Source of the DNA: Paragonimus westermani
Lineage: Eukaryota; Platyhelminthes; Trematoda; Plagiorchiida; Troglotrematidae
Reading direction: 5' to 3'
DNA: 64,000 nucleotides
NCBI GenBank assembly: GCA_008508345.1
Contig: QNGE01000771.1
Coordinates: 82,587 to 146,586, forward strand
How positions within the stretch are numbered: position 1 is the first letter of the stretch; every line of letters begins with the position of its first letter. Below, piece by piece: positions 11,589-25,000 of this stretch. A program made the translations under genes and the position numbers. A model generated the notes under the pieces. The model saw only the letters and a program-made list of their open reading frames with translations, searched no databases and was not told where the DNA came from.

Positions 11589-12579
11589 GTATGTACGTGA
11601 TTCCCACTGGTACACCCAATAGACAACAGCGGTGACTGTTTTAGGGTAAGTTCTGCTTTTATGCATATACTCAGTGTTACCTGATGCAGTTGTCCTATTT
11701 GAACTAAAGTTTCCACCTAATATTCCCAACAGAGGAGCAATTTTCAAACTGCTGGGGATTGCGTATGTTAGGCTACCACGAGAACTGCGTAATCTCACGA
11801 CTGCGACTTTTGTAGTGCAGAATTTAACTTGTCTTCAAGTTTGTGGTCATCCATAGCAACTTTCACTCGTACATACTTGAAATCACTAACAGACAAGCTT
11901 AGGAACTTGGTATTTCGTATTTAGATCGCATACAGTTGGACGATTGGACAACGTATGGTGGAGTCGTCTGTCACAGGAATTCTGCTGATGCCGCAGTCGA
12001 TTCCCTTGGGGTATCACATAGATTTGTAGGTCTGCATGAGAGATAAAAGGATCAGAGACGTAAGCTTTATCGTCTTTATGTTAGTTTGTGTATAAAGTTT
12101 GTTGGACTGCTCATGGATGTACGGAAATAACACTGAATGGGGGGAAATGGTGGAGTTCGGGTACGCTGAAACAGCGCACTGGTGCACTCGACAAAACACT
12201 CATAGCCGACGTAAACAATCTGGTATGTAGACCAACATACATATCTGGTGGTCTGTGAGGCGATTGGCCGAGAGAAATATAACCTCATTAGAAATTCACT
12301 GTTGCGCCACTTAAGTTTGTTTTTTAACCGAATCAATCGCTGGCCCCTGTTTTCTAGGCCGAGGAACCCGTGGCTCACACACAGTAGCTGGACACCGTAG
12401 AAGAGACGGGGTTAGCTAGTCGGGTTTCGTATGGTAAACATTACGTATACCTGTGACTTAAGTGCCGTTAACGAAGACAGTTGTAGTCTCGCGGATGCCA
12501 CCGCACTTTTACAAGATGCGTGTCTTAGTTTGTTATCTCATTCTTTATTTGTCATCCTTATAGACAGAATTACATGGGT

Positions 12580-13010
12580 GGTTCTCGCTGATGCTTAACT
12601 GCCGTACAGCCGTGTGCTTAAAAGCAAATCGTGTGCAGGAATAGAAAAAAAAGAAGAAGAGGGAAAGTAACCTAACCGCTAAAAATATGATTCTGTGTTC
12701 AAGCATGCAACACCAAGATGCCTGCACTTTTCAAACAGCCGAGCTGTAGGTGACAGTAAGGCCTCATCGGCAAAAGTTTTTTTTATGACTTTCACTACCC
12801 GGAGTCATCAAGTGCAGTTACGTAACAGAGAACCCAGCGAAATACTGACAGCGTTCATGCCGCGGAGCCCGATTAGCTGCCATCCCACCTAACGTCTCCA
12901 GCCACTAGCCGTAAGTCGCGAGGACCTCAGCCCTTGATGAACGATTTCATTTCTTCACACCAGTTCATCATCTGTCCACGTTGCACCTTAAGATAGTCTG
13001 CTGCACATAC
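12580..13010 (-). mobile_element. LINE 3'-end fragment
   Basis: On the minus strand this matches the 3' untranslated tail and the last coding stretch of the LINE at 5.9-7.5 kb. The shared landmarks, in plus-strand order, are GCTTAACTGCCGTACAGCCG (tail), an A-rich stretch, CAACACCAAGATGCCTGCAC, GCCGAGCTGTAGGTGACAGT, and a diverged CGATTAGCTGCCATCCCACC. Around 12895-12960 a deletion removes part of the coding end compared with the other copies. It is a decayed, 5'-truncated copy in the probable intron between 11588 and 18857. Confidence 0.8.
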
Positions 13011-13449
13011 CTCTGGTCGTTGACAAATCCGAGCACCACTTTCGTTCACAGTACTTGTTATTCATACTTAATTTCCGTACAACCATGAATGGCTCTCATT
13101 TCGGAGACTGGCAGGACTTAATTCATGCAAACTCGTGTAACACGATAAATATATAAAGTGGTAATCTTGCCGTTCTAAATGAGCGGGGGCTGCGACCAAG
13201 TATAAGTGGTGTAGTATAGGTGGTGTTCAACTTAAAATAATCTAAATTTCCGAACTCCTATGAAACGGAAAATTTGGGGACTGATTACGGGAATGGAGAC
13301 AAAGTCGTTGCACCGATGCACAGTGAGATTTGGAACATGAACGCCATTGCTCTCATGCTTCTTCATATCAGACAGCCTCTTCAATCAAGTGTTCATTGTT
13401 CTTTGGACCCAAGTCTGGAAGTGTTAAACGCTCCACTGAAACAACCTGC

Positions 13450-14030
13450 AAAGTTGGTGCCTTCATAACGTGATTCTAAGTCATGCGCTCGCCATCAGAT
13501 TGGGACGTGTAGCCGAACGAAACACTCGCAAACAAGACAGGGTGTGGAGTGTTCTTAGGGCAACAAAACGTTAGATCTGGTCATTATGATCGGAGGTCGG
13601 CGGAGTTAGTTTGCATCGGAGACATTTCGACGTAGTTTGTCATCGTTGACATGATGTTCTCACCACGCGCCGCTAGCACTTCACAGACATCGACAGTCAA
13701 AACCGGGTACTCTGTGCATATCCTCCGTCCGAATGAGTCGGGTTTCGTCGTCGCTTTCCACTTTTCATAGAATGACTAAAATCCCACCGGTGCCACAGAT
13801 GACGTTAGTTTGCAAACGCCATCCGAGCTCTAGCTGTTATCTCCTTCGACATTTCACCAGTAATTATACAGCCCCCAAAATACACTAACGTGCCTTCAGT
13901 GGCTCACCATCACGATCGACAACAAACGCAGAATCCTACCAATCTTTGAACAACACTTTGTACCTAGACGGCGGAAGACTATGCCAAGCTGGCGAACTGA
14001 ATCCCCCAGTCTGTCTGCGACGTTCTAAGC
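13450..14030 (-). mobile_element. Decayed LINE fragment, reverse transcriptase C-terminus
   Basis: On the minus strand one frame gives GEMSKEITARARMAFAN, a stop, RHLWHRWDFSHSM, and a little further RTEDMHRVPGFDCRCL, with EHHVNDDKLRRNV after that. These correspond to the [26 protein letters not shown] and RVSNEEVRRRVF blocks of the LINE copies elsewhere in the window. It has many stop codons. It is closer to the element at 1-430 than to the 5.9-kb family, but too decayed for certainty. Confidence 0.7.
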
Positions 14031-17000
14031 TCACCATATATCCTCACAGGCCAGAACATTATAGTCTGTATACATCACATCTCGAAGTCAAGTACCTGTA
14101 AACATCACTATGTCGTATTCACACTGTTTTTTTCTCAAATACTTGTACTCAAAGTGTCAGCACGCAAACAGCTTGACTTCTGGTGAGAATAAGACCACAG
14201 CCAGGTTTTTTTTAAAGCTCCTGTGTCTGGGCTACCTTACCATAATATTTCAAAAGGTATGAACTTGACATGAAGTGAATTAGTTTATTTGCTGTGCGCA
14301 TTTGACATTTAAGTCAAAACAACATTTACAAACTTACCGATGCTGTAGAAATTCAATGAAAATAACAATTGTCTATTTGCAACTTTGTTCTATATCCGTG
14401 CCCACCATTTGCCTCCTGTCATTTTAGATTGGTGAATGGACGAACAGCTCAACACCCTTGTGATTTGGTTCTGTGCAAATGTACCCACGATTTTCACTTG
14501 TGTTATATCCAGGACGATTTATTCAATCGATAATTGATTTTCGTGTCTTAGCGCATTTTGACTATATGTATTCATTAGTTTCTAACCTGATAATCATGAC
14601 TTTGTTGTACACAGTCTTTCCGCCTGCCAAAGCATTCTTTTGTCAGTTTATAGATGCGCGTTTACCGTGGTCTTCGTTTTTTCCATTTCTTTCCGACCGT
14701 TCATTTATGTAATACAAACATTTCTTCGCTTGCTTCAGCTCGTTTTGTGCCTGACACTAGTCAAGTTGCCGCGTGAATGTGTTTTCTGTTAATTTTTCTG
14801 TCTATCGGACAGGCAGCACGTTGTGATAGAAAAGTTAAAATGCGTTTTTTTCTTTTGTTTCTTGATTTGTTTTCGCTGTCACCCGCTTTGCTACCATTTT
14901 AATGATATCTGACTTCTTCATTGGTCTCTTATTGGTTCTCATCAGTATCATCTGATCGATTTGTTTTGTTCTTGCATCATGTTCTACTATCATGTCTGCT
15001 GTCTTCAGCTTTGTTCATAAACTGCAGTTTCTTCCAATAAATTTACTCGGTAGGAACCTGTTCGCTATAATCACCTGGGCTGTGCATGCTTGTTTGAGGG
15101 CCAAATTTCCGTCCAAGTTCGGTTAGTGACCAGTGTTACGTTTAGCTGAAAGGACAATAACTGTTATGACCCGTTCGCCTTCTCTGACTCTCCTCTCAGG
15201 TTATTATATAAAAAAATTTCCTGTGAAATTATCGGGATAGGTGTAGGTGATCAAGATATGCATAAACGTGTAAAACGACAATCAGTTCAAAATGAGGACT
15301 TTGAGAATGATTTTTATAACATACCAGTCAGTAGGCACCTCCGTAATTTTGCGCTGATCGGTGATGAAAACGGTATTTTCTCTGCGTACATCCGTGTACA
15401 CATTTTTCACAATGTCCGCATCTACTAGTGTTAGCAAGTCATGGGAATCAGTTAAGCAAAAAACACTTATGTTCAGCTCTGTTGTTTATTACATTTTACA
15501 AATCTGCGAGAGTGTTACATTCATTGCTAAATTCAATCTTTCGGAATGGTGGGGATTTCGCGGAATTAAACGAAGGAAAATAACTCGCAACAGGCATTAT
15601 CAGTAAAATTGCGTGGATATTTCAAACCAATACGTCACATCGGAATTTAAATGCGAGTAGTGGAGTAAGTGTGTGTTTATTATATTCGAAAAACGAAGAC
15701 GTGGAGAGGGCTTAAGCACCAAGCGAAGTAGTGTTCGGTGATGGACACCTACGCAGACCACCGTGAATTTGTCTGCACTTCATTGTGTGCGTATAAAGGG
15801 TTTCCCAAAAGAGGATCTGACTTATACAGAACTAATGCCTGATTGTGCACCACCATATTTTGCACAGCTTAAGGTACAAATGAAACCTAAAGCAAGCCAT
15901 GATATTTCCAGTGATTCACGTATTAACACGTGATGATGTAAAGTATGTCATTTTTCGTGGATTATAGTACTTATCATGGTATTTTATTCAATTAGTGCTG
16001 TAAATAATGGCAATTCAATATGTTTACGCTTCCTATAAATCTGAAAAATCTGTGCACAAAGATGCATAAATGGAAAAATGCAGGCGTACTAACGGTTCGC
16101 AATTGTATAAATAGGGTACATGATAAAAATGCAAAGATGTAGTCCTCTATTTGGGAGGCTAAGGTGCAATGTATTATACTGTTGTTTCTTCTGCACATGC
16201 GTTCTTGGTGTTTTCGTGAGGCTTTCTGGAAGTGGAACTTCTGATTATTATAGGCTAAAGGGTCGGCTAAGTACGCTTCACTTTCTGGTCTTTTACCGAA
16301 CTTGCAAGATTTCCACTTAGTACTTTTACATTTTGTTTCGATTTCATTTTCTCTGCGTTGTGCCGTTTGTTGAATTCTCAGGATATTCGATTTCCGTGAA
16401 ATAGTAGTTATACATCTACCGTTCTATCATGTTTTTGTTAAGCCCTCTCCTGACTGTATGATGTAATGTTTGCAACGATTACACCACGGCATTCTTAGCT
16501 TTAAGCAGATAGTGTCACCTTCATATATTTCTTTACGTCTTGACAACGAAACACTGAATGAGCGGACATTTTCTGGACACTTGGAAGAGTAGGTTAAACA
16601 GTTTCAACGACACGGTAACTTAATATCGCGAACGCTAACCTCGAGGTACGATGGCATGGTTACCGTACCATAATTGAAGAGGGCCGACTACCTGACCTAC
16701 TACAGACAAGTGTTTTGCAATCAAGGATGCCGAGTTTCGGTTCTGAAAGTCGTCAACCACTAGCTGCCCCATCAATTCAAGCTTTGTGTCAACACAAACT
16801 GACTCGTTTATGTTGACGGCAGCTTACTAAGTAGCAGGATTTTAAACAATTAGGCGTGTAGAATGGAAAAAACAATTAAATAGGGGCAATAGAGATTTGT
16901 GAAAAAAGGAACACAAGAGCCAATCTCATAAGCAAGCTTGTTCCGTCTGTCACTTCTTTCTTATTTAACACTCAGTTTTATGCTATACCAAGTTAGAATA

Positions 17001-18856
17001 TATGAATGTTCCACGTGTTTACCTGATGACAAAAAATCCTTGCATCTCATTTTTCTGTGCCCTCTGCGACTCTATGAACTGAACCAAAAGAACTCAGTTA
17101 TTTCAACTCTGACTGCTATTAATCTGATATCATTCTAACAAGACGACCTTACGTATAGATTTCAAACCATAATTTGGGACCAGTACTAAAAGGGTCTAGT
17201 GTACCATGAAATCGAACGTTGCGGGAGAATGTCGTTTCCGTCTATTTTTGATTCTACTGTCACTGGTCATATAACCGAATATTCCACGTAACCGACTGGC
17301 AAGAATAAACAACATGCCTGAATCTCGGAGCGTTTTGAGGATTTACACAATGTCAATAGTGACATACATGACAGCATTGCCCAAGTTTTGACTGCTGTCC
17401 ATGAGACATAGTTTGGACCATGGTTTGGTTCGAAGTCTCTTCGACATTACCACTGTCCGATAGCTCGTTGGTTGCTCGTTAGCTAACGCTTTTCAACCAA
17501 ACCATAGCCTAAGAGTCTGGCTGACGTTTGCAAGGGCGAGCACCAGCATTTCGACAAAGTGATTTAGGTCATAATGGTTTCAGCAAACGTGCCGCTTAAG
17601 CTAAAATCCTTATTCGGAAGTGGGTTTTCTAAAACATTTTAAACCGTTTTCGCACAGGATTCTTAGGAAGTTTACATAGTAGAGAGAGCTGATGGATATT
17701 ATGTACGCGCAAATCTGTGTTGGACGACTTAGACAAGTCGGAAGATTTGTTCATCTTCGGGTTGTCAACAATAGAACGATTGCGAGGAAGTTTACAGAAC
17801 AATGGGTGGAATAGAAACCTAACCGCTGTTTATCAAGCTGACAACAATCACACTATAACAGACAACAGCTTTTTGGTATTAACTACGAGCGGTCGGTAGT
17901 ACATTCATTCCAATTTAATGATTTTGATTACCAGGCTATCTAAAGGCTCGACTTGGTATCCGTAATATGTGTACCAGCTGTACGCCTGAGTTCAACTATC
18001 GATGATGTGTTTACGGCAGACTGGTAAGCTTCTCCAGGTTGATACAATCGGAACTAAAAAGTGTTCTTTGCACATCAAACCGCTCACTTGATGTTGTAGC
18101 TTCTGTGAATTACGCTTGATATGGTTATTCCTACTGGGCACACGTGCATTTCGCAAGGTATGATGTGGCTGATCGAGGATCTTACTAAAATCTTGCCCCA
18201 TCTGTTGGGTCAGTAGCGCATTCATGTCTATCCTAATTCACGCAACCCATCTGGTTCAGGTAGAGAACGAGGACATAACACTTTCGTACACCCATTGTAA
18301 ACCTTCTCAATAACAGTAATGTTTTCCATGAAATTAGATCGAGGAACTATGAGATTTAGTTCGATTGGAGACGCAATAGCGATTTGGACTTTTTAGTGAG
18401 GTATTCTGTGTAAAACCGTTTAAATGGCCTGGTAAGTAACCCCAGTACCTAATTGGCTTCCTCGGTCATTGGTGCGCCGTTAGGGGACAGACTGAGGTCA
18501 CTTAAAACAATCGTGCTCTTGAGTAGTTTGTTCAGATTTAGCATTCCGAAAACTACTTGGTGCAGCTCGAATAGTGGAAGGACGTCATTTATTTGTGTTG
18601 GGCGCGAGCGCGTTGTCTGTGTCCCCACAGAGTTATATGACTAAACAATTTCGCATCGCCTCGTTTTCACTCACTTCGTCCACGGTACACTGAATCCAAA
18701 TGTCACCAACACATATTGACAAGCAAAATCGAGACCACGCGTCCTAGCTTAGTGGAGATCAACACCCGTTATATACTACTCAGTGGTCAGACAGAGGCAT
18801 ACATTTGGGTGTTGAAGTGCTGTAACTGGTTCGATGGCTTACGAGCGCGTGAACAG
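14031..18856. other. Probable intron or intergenic sequence
   Basis: No gene is recognised here. The segment at 14430-14480 resembles 4231-4290 and is probably an old repeat. A T-rich region with AATAAA at 15038-15043 could be a polyadenylation signal on the plus strand, but no convincing terminal exon precedes it. An 11-bp inverted repeat lies at 17420-17430 and 17495-17505. An open frame at 17717-17899 (DDLDKSEDLFIFGLSTIERL and onwards) lacks clear splice sites. Confidence 0.4.
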
Positions 18857-19098
18857 ATAACGGAATAACGGTTGATGAAACGACGTATAACGGACCGGCA
18901 GTCAGCGGTAACAAACGACGGACTACGGAGTATGCACGACTAGTTCGTAAATTCCTGGCCCACCCAAGGCTAACGCGTGAACACAGAGAGAAGATTGGTC
19001 TCCGTACAGAGTTCCTTTATGTCACTCGCTCCGAAGACAACACGGTCACAATCAAAATCATATATAAAGGGCTTGTGACCAATCAGACCAAACCAGAG
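18857..19098 (+). CDS. Unrecognised plus-strand gene, exon a
   Basis: Open from an in-frame TGA at 18850-18852 to the donor CCAGAG|GTGGGC at 19098/19099, the same unusual GAG|GTGGGC donor seen in one GMPPA exon. The acceptor GTGAACAG| at 18856 is weak, so the true start could be a little further in. Reading in frame: NGITVDETTYNGPAVSGNKR, then TEYARLVRKFLAHPRL, REKIGLRTEFLYVTRSEDN, TVTIKIIYKGLVTNQTKPE. Entry phase 1, exit phase 0. The end of the exon is much better supported than its start. Confidence 0.6.
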
Positions 19099-22000
19099 GT
19101 GGGCAAATTATGAACCGAAGAGTCCATCGATGTGCGTGTGAGCGTTCGGGCGCGTAGGTGGGGTGCCAGAGATTTGGCAGTAGGGTTGAAGGGCGAAGCG
19201 GTACATGACCGTACGATCTATGAAGGTCATACGCAAATGTACTTTGTCAACCTTTGTCACATAACATTTTGGCGGAACTGGCAACTTCCCTGATATGAAG
19301 TAACTGAGAGAAAATACAAAAAGGAACATTCGAGTGCACTTCCACAATAAGTAGTGTTTCCCATACACGAGCTTGACATTGGCAACTGTGTCAATTGTGT
19401 TATGTGCAAATGGGTGCTTCTATTGGAAGTTCTGATGGAGCATACATCCTGTGTGTTGACTATATGAGAAGGCAATCGGTACGTAATCCATGTTACTTTC
19501 TTAAAACACGGATGGCTCAGGGGTTATCTGTTTAGAAAACCAACACGGATTATGCGCTTCAAAATGACAACAACGTCTGCGTGCGGTACTGGTCCCAGAA
19601 AGTGATGGTTGCCACGGCCTTCAATGCTCAGTTCCTGTAAGTACCGACAACCATTCAATGTCATACTGCATTCTAATTCTCTCTCTGGCATTTTTCACGC
19701 GGCTAATTCAATGTCAAAATCCATGCTGCTGCTCCACTACTGAATAGTGATGGTATGAATAGTATAATGCGATCGCTCTTCCCCACTACACTAGTATGGA
19801 ATCACATTACGCACCGCTGGTAGCATAACATTAATCTGAAGAAGCTCCATTCTTTTTAACATTAAATAGGTTATGCTTACAATCATCGATGATTCACAGG
19901 ATCAGTAGATTTTCCATGCCATAGCTACGAGGCATCACTCTGTGTTAATGGATCCGCTGAGGGCCTGAAAGATTAGAAAACTCAGATCATCAGATGCGGT
20001 TGTCCAATCTTTCCGAGTGTCAAATAAATTAGTAACACATGAGTATCCGTTTTAAAATTCACCTTTAGTTTCTAACATCGAACCGAATAAAATATTTCGG
20101 AAACCGAACACCAGTTAAGCTCTCCATAATCTTTGACGCAACCAGTAATAATGCAATCGGTTTGTAGCTAGCGCACTCATTACGATAACCGCCTTTTAAG
20201 ATGGGTGATCACGTTTACACTTTATGGACTTCAGTAGGCTTGATCTTTCTCGCAGAGATGTAATCTGATGCTGTCACTGGATGAACGTACCGAGTCTGTG
20301 GAGCTAGTACCGAACCTAGATATTTGTTGTCAAGACCGTTAGCGGTCCCTTTGTTCGAGATTGTCATCTCATCCATATGGCTCAAGTGAGAGATTGCGAA
20401 ACGGCTTTCGGGGATAGACGCAACGGTGATGTAGAACCGTTTTAAATTTAGCTACGATTGTTGATGAGGTTTGTCGGCCAGCACAACTGCTATTACACAG
20501 TTGCGGAGTACTCAGTGCCCATCATGCGCCGTTTCGGTTCTCTTCATTTGATACGCGTGCCATGCTGATCTGCTTGAGATCAGTAATTGCTTTGTGCAAC
20601 GTCGATGTGGGTTTCTGTTTCTGATCGGAACACTTCAGACGATAGCTTTATCAACGACGTCTACCAGTGACCGATCGAGTGGTCGATATACCGATGAATC
20701 CGACCAACACATATTACTAGGTTCTTCGGTCAGGAGTATCCGGACGGTTTTTCAGAAGTATTCTTTATACAAAGTTTCAGATTCCGGAATTGTCTCTACC
20801 TCATCTGTTACTCCCATCACTATGACTCCACGGTCACTCCCATCAAGAGGTGCATTAATCTGCCGGACAGTGATTGTGTCTGTCACTGGTTAAAGTATAA
20901 CCTGGCCTTGAAGTTTTCTGAGACCCCCTGCACCGTATGAATCATCTGACAATCCCAGTTAGGTGGGCTTGTATTGCGCGATTCACAGATAGTCAGCAAC
21001 TTAGCTCGCATACCATATTGTAACGAGCAGACTACACAACCGCTGTGTAGAAGGCAGGTACAGTTAAGCAACAACAGTGTATTGTAGCAAGTACAAGTGT
21101 ACGATAGGAGCTGCAAGCAACAGTAAGTGGACACAACCATATGGTAAGACAGTAGAAGGTACAATGGTCTCAAGCTAGCGTAAGTAGGCTAAAACTCACT
21201 TGTCCAGTTAGAAAGGTCATATTACCCAATCCAATCAGGGAGAAAATGCAAGACTACGGACTCACTGGCTTCTTATGAGTGGCGAATCATGCAGACTAGC
21301 CAGTCGCACAGATGGGCACATGGTGTCTGCGTGCCCGCGTTTAACAGCACACAACAGTGTGAATTTGTAACTACATTGTAGAACTTAAAAGCATACTATA
21401 CAATTTTGAAATGAACCTCACTGCTAACAAAATCAGCCTTAGAGGGACTAGAGTCACTCATGAGTAAGATCTGTGAGATGGCTGCAAAAGCAGGCCTGCG
21501 TATATCGTCGTTAAACAAGCAGTCTTTGACCACCGAGTCACACGTGTAGTATGTCACCTTTGAAGGAAATAGATGGTTGATTAAAATGCACAATGAACGA
21601 CTTCAGGCGGACACTGAGGAAGCGGATCATGTACACGAATTGCCTTGAGGCGGCTGTCAACGTAAATGGCTACACTGCAGCCTTTCGCGTTCTGACGATC
21701 GCAACGCTACATAGTCGCAAATGGTATATTAACTTCCTCGCCTTTACCGTCTGTCATGCACTAGGTTTTTGTTAAATGGATAATAGGTGACCTTAACGAA
21801 TCGCATTTCATTCGAAACAACAATCTGATGAGTATACACATTGAAGATATCACTGATAGTGTTCGATTTTTTACATGCTAATTCTCATAATCCGCGAGCA
21901 CTGTATGAACCCGAACTTATACTTTTTTGTATACGTTACCAACGCCGACGTCACTCTTGTCACCGTGAATAAACTGAGTCCGGATGTATGTTGTAGAAGT

Positions 22001-25000
22001 TTCACACGTCGTTGATAAGGAATATTTGAATAAAGGGCGGCTAACCCACGTTTGAGCCAGTCATTGTGCTGAACGATAAGCACTGTATCTACTAAAATTG
22101 GTTCAGAAACTCCCTGCTATAAGTTAGTAACGCCTCAGTTCGGCAGTAAAACATCCTTAAGTTTCGTCCGGTGAGTATTTGAAGAAACTAACCAAAGCAA
22201 ACCTTACCTGGATCAAAATGTGTAAGCGATAGACTAGGAACTTCGACGTCGGCTTCCGACTGATATCTACAACACTGTGAAGGGGACTAGATTTAGTGAT
22301 ATGAGCTTATTTTACGTCAACAGTCAATATGAGTCGAACGCTGTGTTTTAGGTTACTAGCTGAAACGAAAGAATTGTCGATTTTACTTCACCTGTAAACA
22401 GTAACTGAATACGGGGACCGTATAATGAAGATGACACTTACATTGGTCCATAATATGAGAACCCTTGCTGGAATCGTTTGTACTCGTGTATAGCCATGCG
22501 TGCGTAGTTGATGAGGTAGTCGGACTGTTTTTTGACGGCTGCATGCAATGGTAACGTGTAGGGAACAGGGAAGACCAACTGAACATCAAGGCCACCTTTC
22601 TGACGGTTTCAACGAACGGGATTCTTCTCTGACTTTCTGACAGATGTTAGTTGACATACCGTTCCATCTTCGCAGGCTCAATTTCGTGGAGCTGCAGAGG
22701 AACCTTCCACATATCACAATGGCGCGCCAGACCGACAATGGAAATGTTGTTACGCCGTTTGAACCATTCGAATGCGACATCGGCCGAGAGGTTGAAGCGG
22801 AATTAGGGTTTATTGTTCGAGTTGTGGTCTACTGGCTGTGAGTCATTAACAGAAACTAACTGATCCGTTTTAGATCGGCCGGGTTTGCAGTAAATATCCA
22901 TAAACTTCATCCGATGGAGCGTCCCCAGATTCACCTTTTTATAAATACCGGTTCGTCGTCAGTTGCAATGAACTGTGAGGGTGGCGACACAAACGAGTGT
23001 TTAAGGAATACTATTTGCACGACCCAACTGAATATATCTGTTTGAGACAACTGGTTGGCAGGACTCGATTTTGACAACCAATGAACCTCGAAGATAACCC
23101 GACGGGGACCAACTCTAATGAAAAAAGACAAAAATGATTATTCTTCAAGAGGGTTTTATTAGGTGGCCAAGCCAGATGACAGATGTAGACCGGAATACAT
23201 CTATAATCATGCGATTGTAGGTCGAATAGAAACAAGTACGAGGAACGGTCTGTCACGACTGAAGAGGTGTGAAAGTGCACCAATCAAAATTTTCTAAAGC
23301 GACGATTTCCCGCTAGGGTCTGCAGATTGGTGCGTAGTGTGGCCAGTTTGAGATGCAAGATTGCCCGTGAACTTCTAAAAATATCTTTTTTCAGTGAGTG
23401 CACACAGCAAGGTCGATAGCCTTATCAGTTCCTCCAGCTCTTAAGGAAGAACAAACTGAAGGTGGCCAACAAAAACCTCAGACGTACTGCACCTGCCAAC
23501 ACTTAAACTGCTGATATGCGACCGGCTGATTTGCGTCAGACATGTTGCCGACTTTTATTCATCGTCGAAAATTTGATAATGCTGTGGTATCATTTTTAAA
23601 CTATTTTCTAAGACAATTGTCGATCGTACGGAGAGGACTTACATCAGTCGGCTGCAGAATTCACGTACGAAGCACAGTGAAGAACCAATTTCGCCGGATC
23701 CCAGTAAGTACATGCTGAACTGATCTTCAGTACAGTTAAGCTCGTTGCAACTAAAAGCGTTAGCTTTAGGTCATTGATTACAAAACACCATCACATACGG
23801 CTGATCGTATTTATGTTGAAGCCTAGTTTGAGAACCTTATTGACCAGTTATTTGATAGCCTAGGTTGGTTAAAGGCTAAGTTCACTGATATTGTTTATGG
23901 GTTTACCAGGAGTCCAATTAACTGCCAGTGTGCTATCACGAGACAACACCTGCAATCGTTAAGAGAACTTAATAAATAATTATACTAAAGCCTGACAAGG
24001 GCTCTGGAGCCGTCATTGTAAATACAGATGCGTATGTACAGATGTTACCAATATTGGGTGAGAAGACAAATTTCCGACGAATAGAGAGAGTAAACAAGGT
24101 AACCAAAATAGAGGACCGCATAGGACATCTTCGGCTGCTCCTGCAGTTGCGGATTATTGACGAAGCAACATATAAATCTCCTAAGCCGTGCGGATCGTTA
24201 ATACCTTAACTCTACGGCCTACCGAAGACGCACAAATCTGGGATACCGCTTAGGCCAATTTTGGTAATGACAAACTCTTCTTACCATAAATTAGCACGCT
24301 CGCTAGTCGCTATCCTAACCCCAGTAAAACAGACATTTCAGCCGCACTCCATTGAAGATTCTTTTGATTTAATCAGTGACCCAGACAGACTCAGTTTTTC
24401 TAAAGAACTGATGTGCTCTGTAGACGTCCAGTCATTCGGTGCCATTTCATATTATGTTTATCAATCAGTAACTGCGGAGAAATTTACATAAGCAGAACCG
24501 AGAGATGCTTGAGCTCCAGAGTGAGAAAACAGTTACCTAAATGGGTGCAGAAGTCCGTGTTACCGGAGAATGGCAGTGTTGTTGAAACGCGTACACGGCC
24601 AATTTCCTCAGTCACTAGACACGTCCTGACCACCGGTCACGCCATCGATCCACCTTGTGCATTCAAAATCCTGTTAATTCATCCTAATCCAAGATTCTTG
24701 CGGTTTGCTAAAGCAGTTGCAAGCAGTCGACTCCGACCAGCTCTGTGTTCTGTTCCTGGACTTAATAACATCCTAACTCCCTTATTGATTATTCACCCCT
24801 CTAGTTGTTTGCTATAAAAAAAACCATCCGTTATTATAAATTTGGTACTGATGAGTCAACAATGCTTGCATCCACCACTTTTCGTGTTCTAACTGCTTTG
24901 TTCAAACTTTTAAAAGGAACCAATTGTTTCAGATAAATTTTCCGGACGTTGGTATAGATAGAACGGAAGATGGTTGAATCCGACGAACTGTGTACAGAAA

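Noticed and set aside
14430..14530. Terminal-exon-like frame LVNGRTAQHPCDLVLCKCTH behind CCTGTCATTTTAG
   Set aside because: The segment is similar to 4231-4290 and so is likely a repeat; the required phase would give a stop after two codons.
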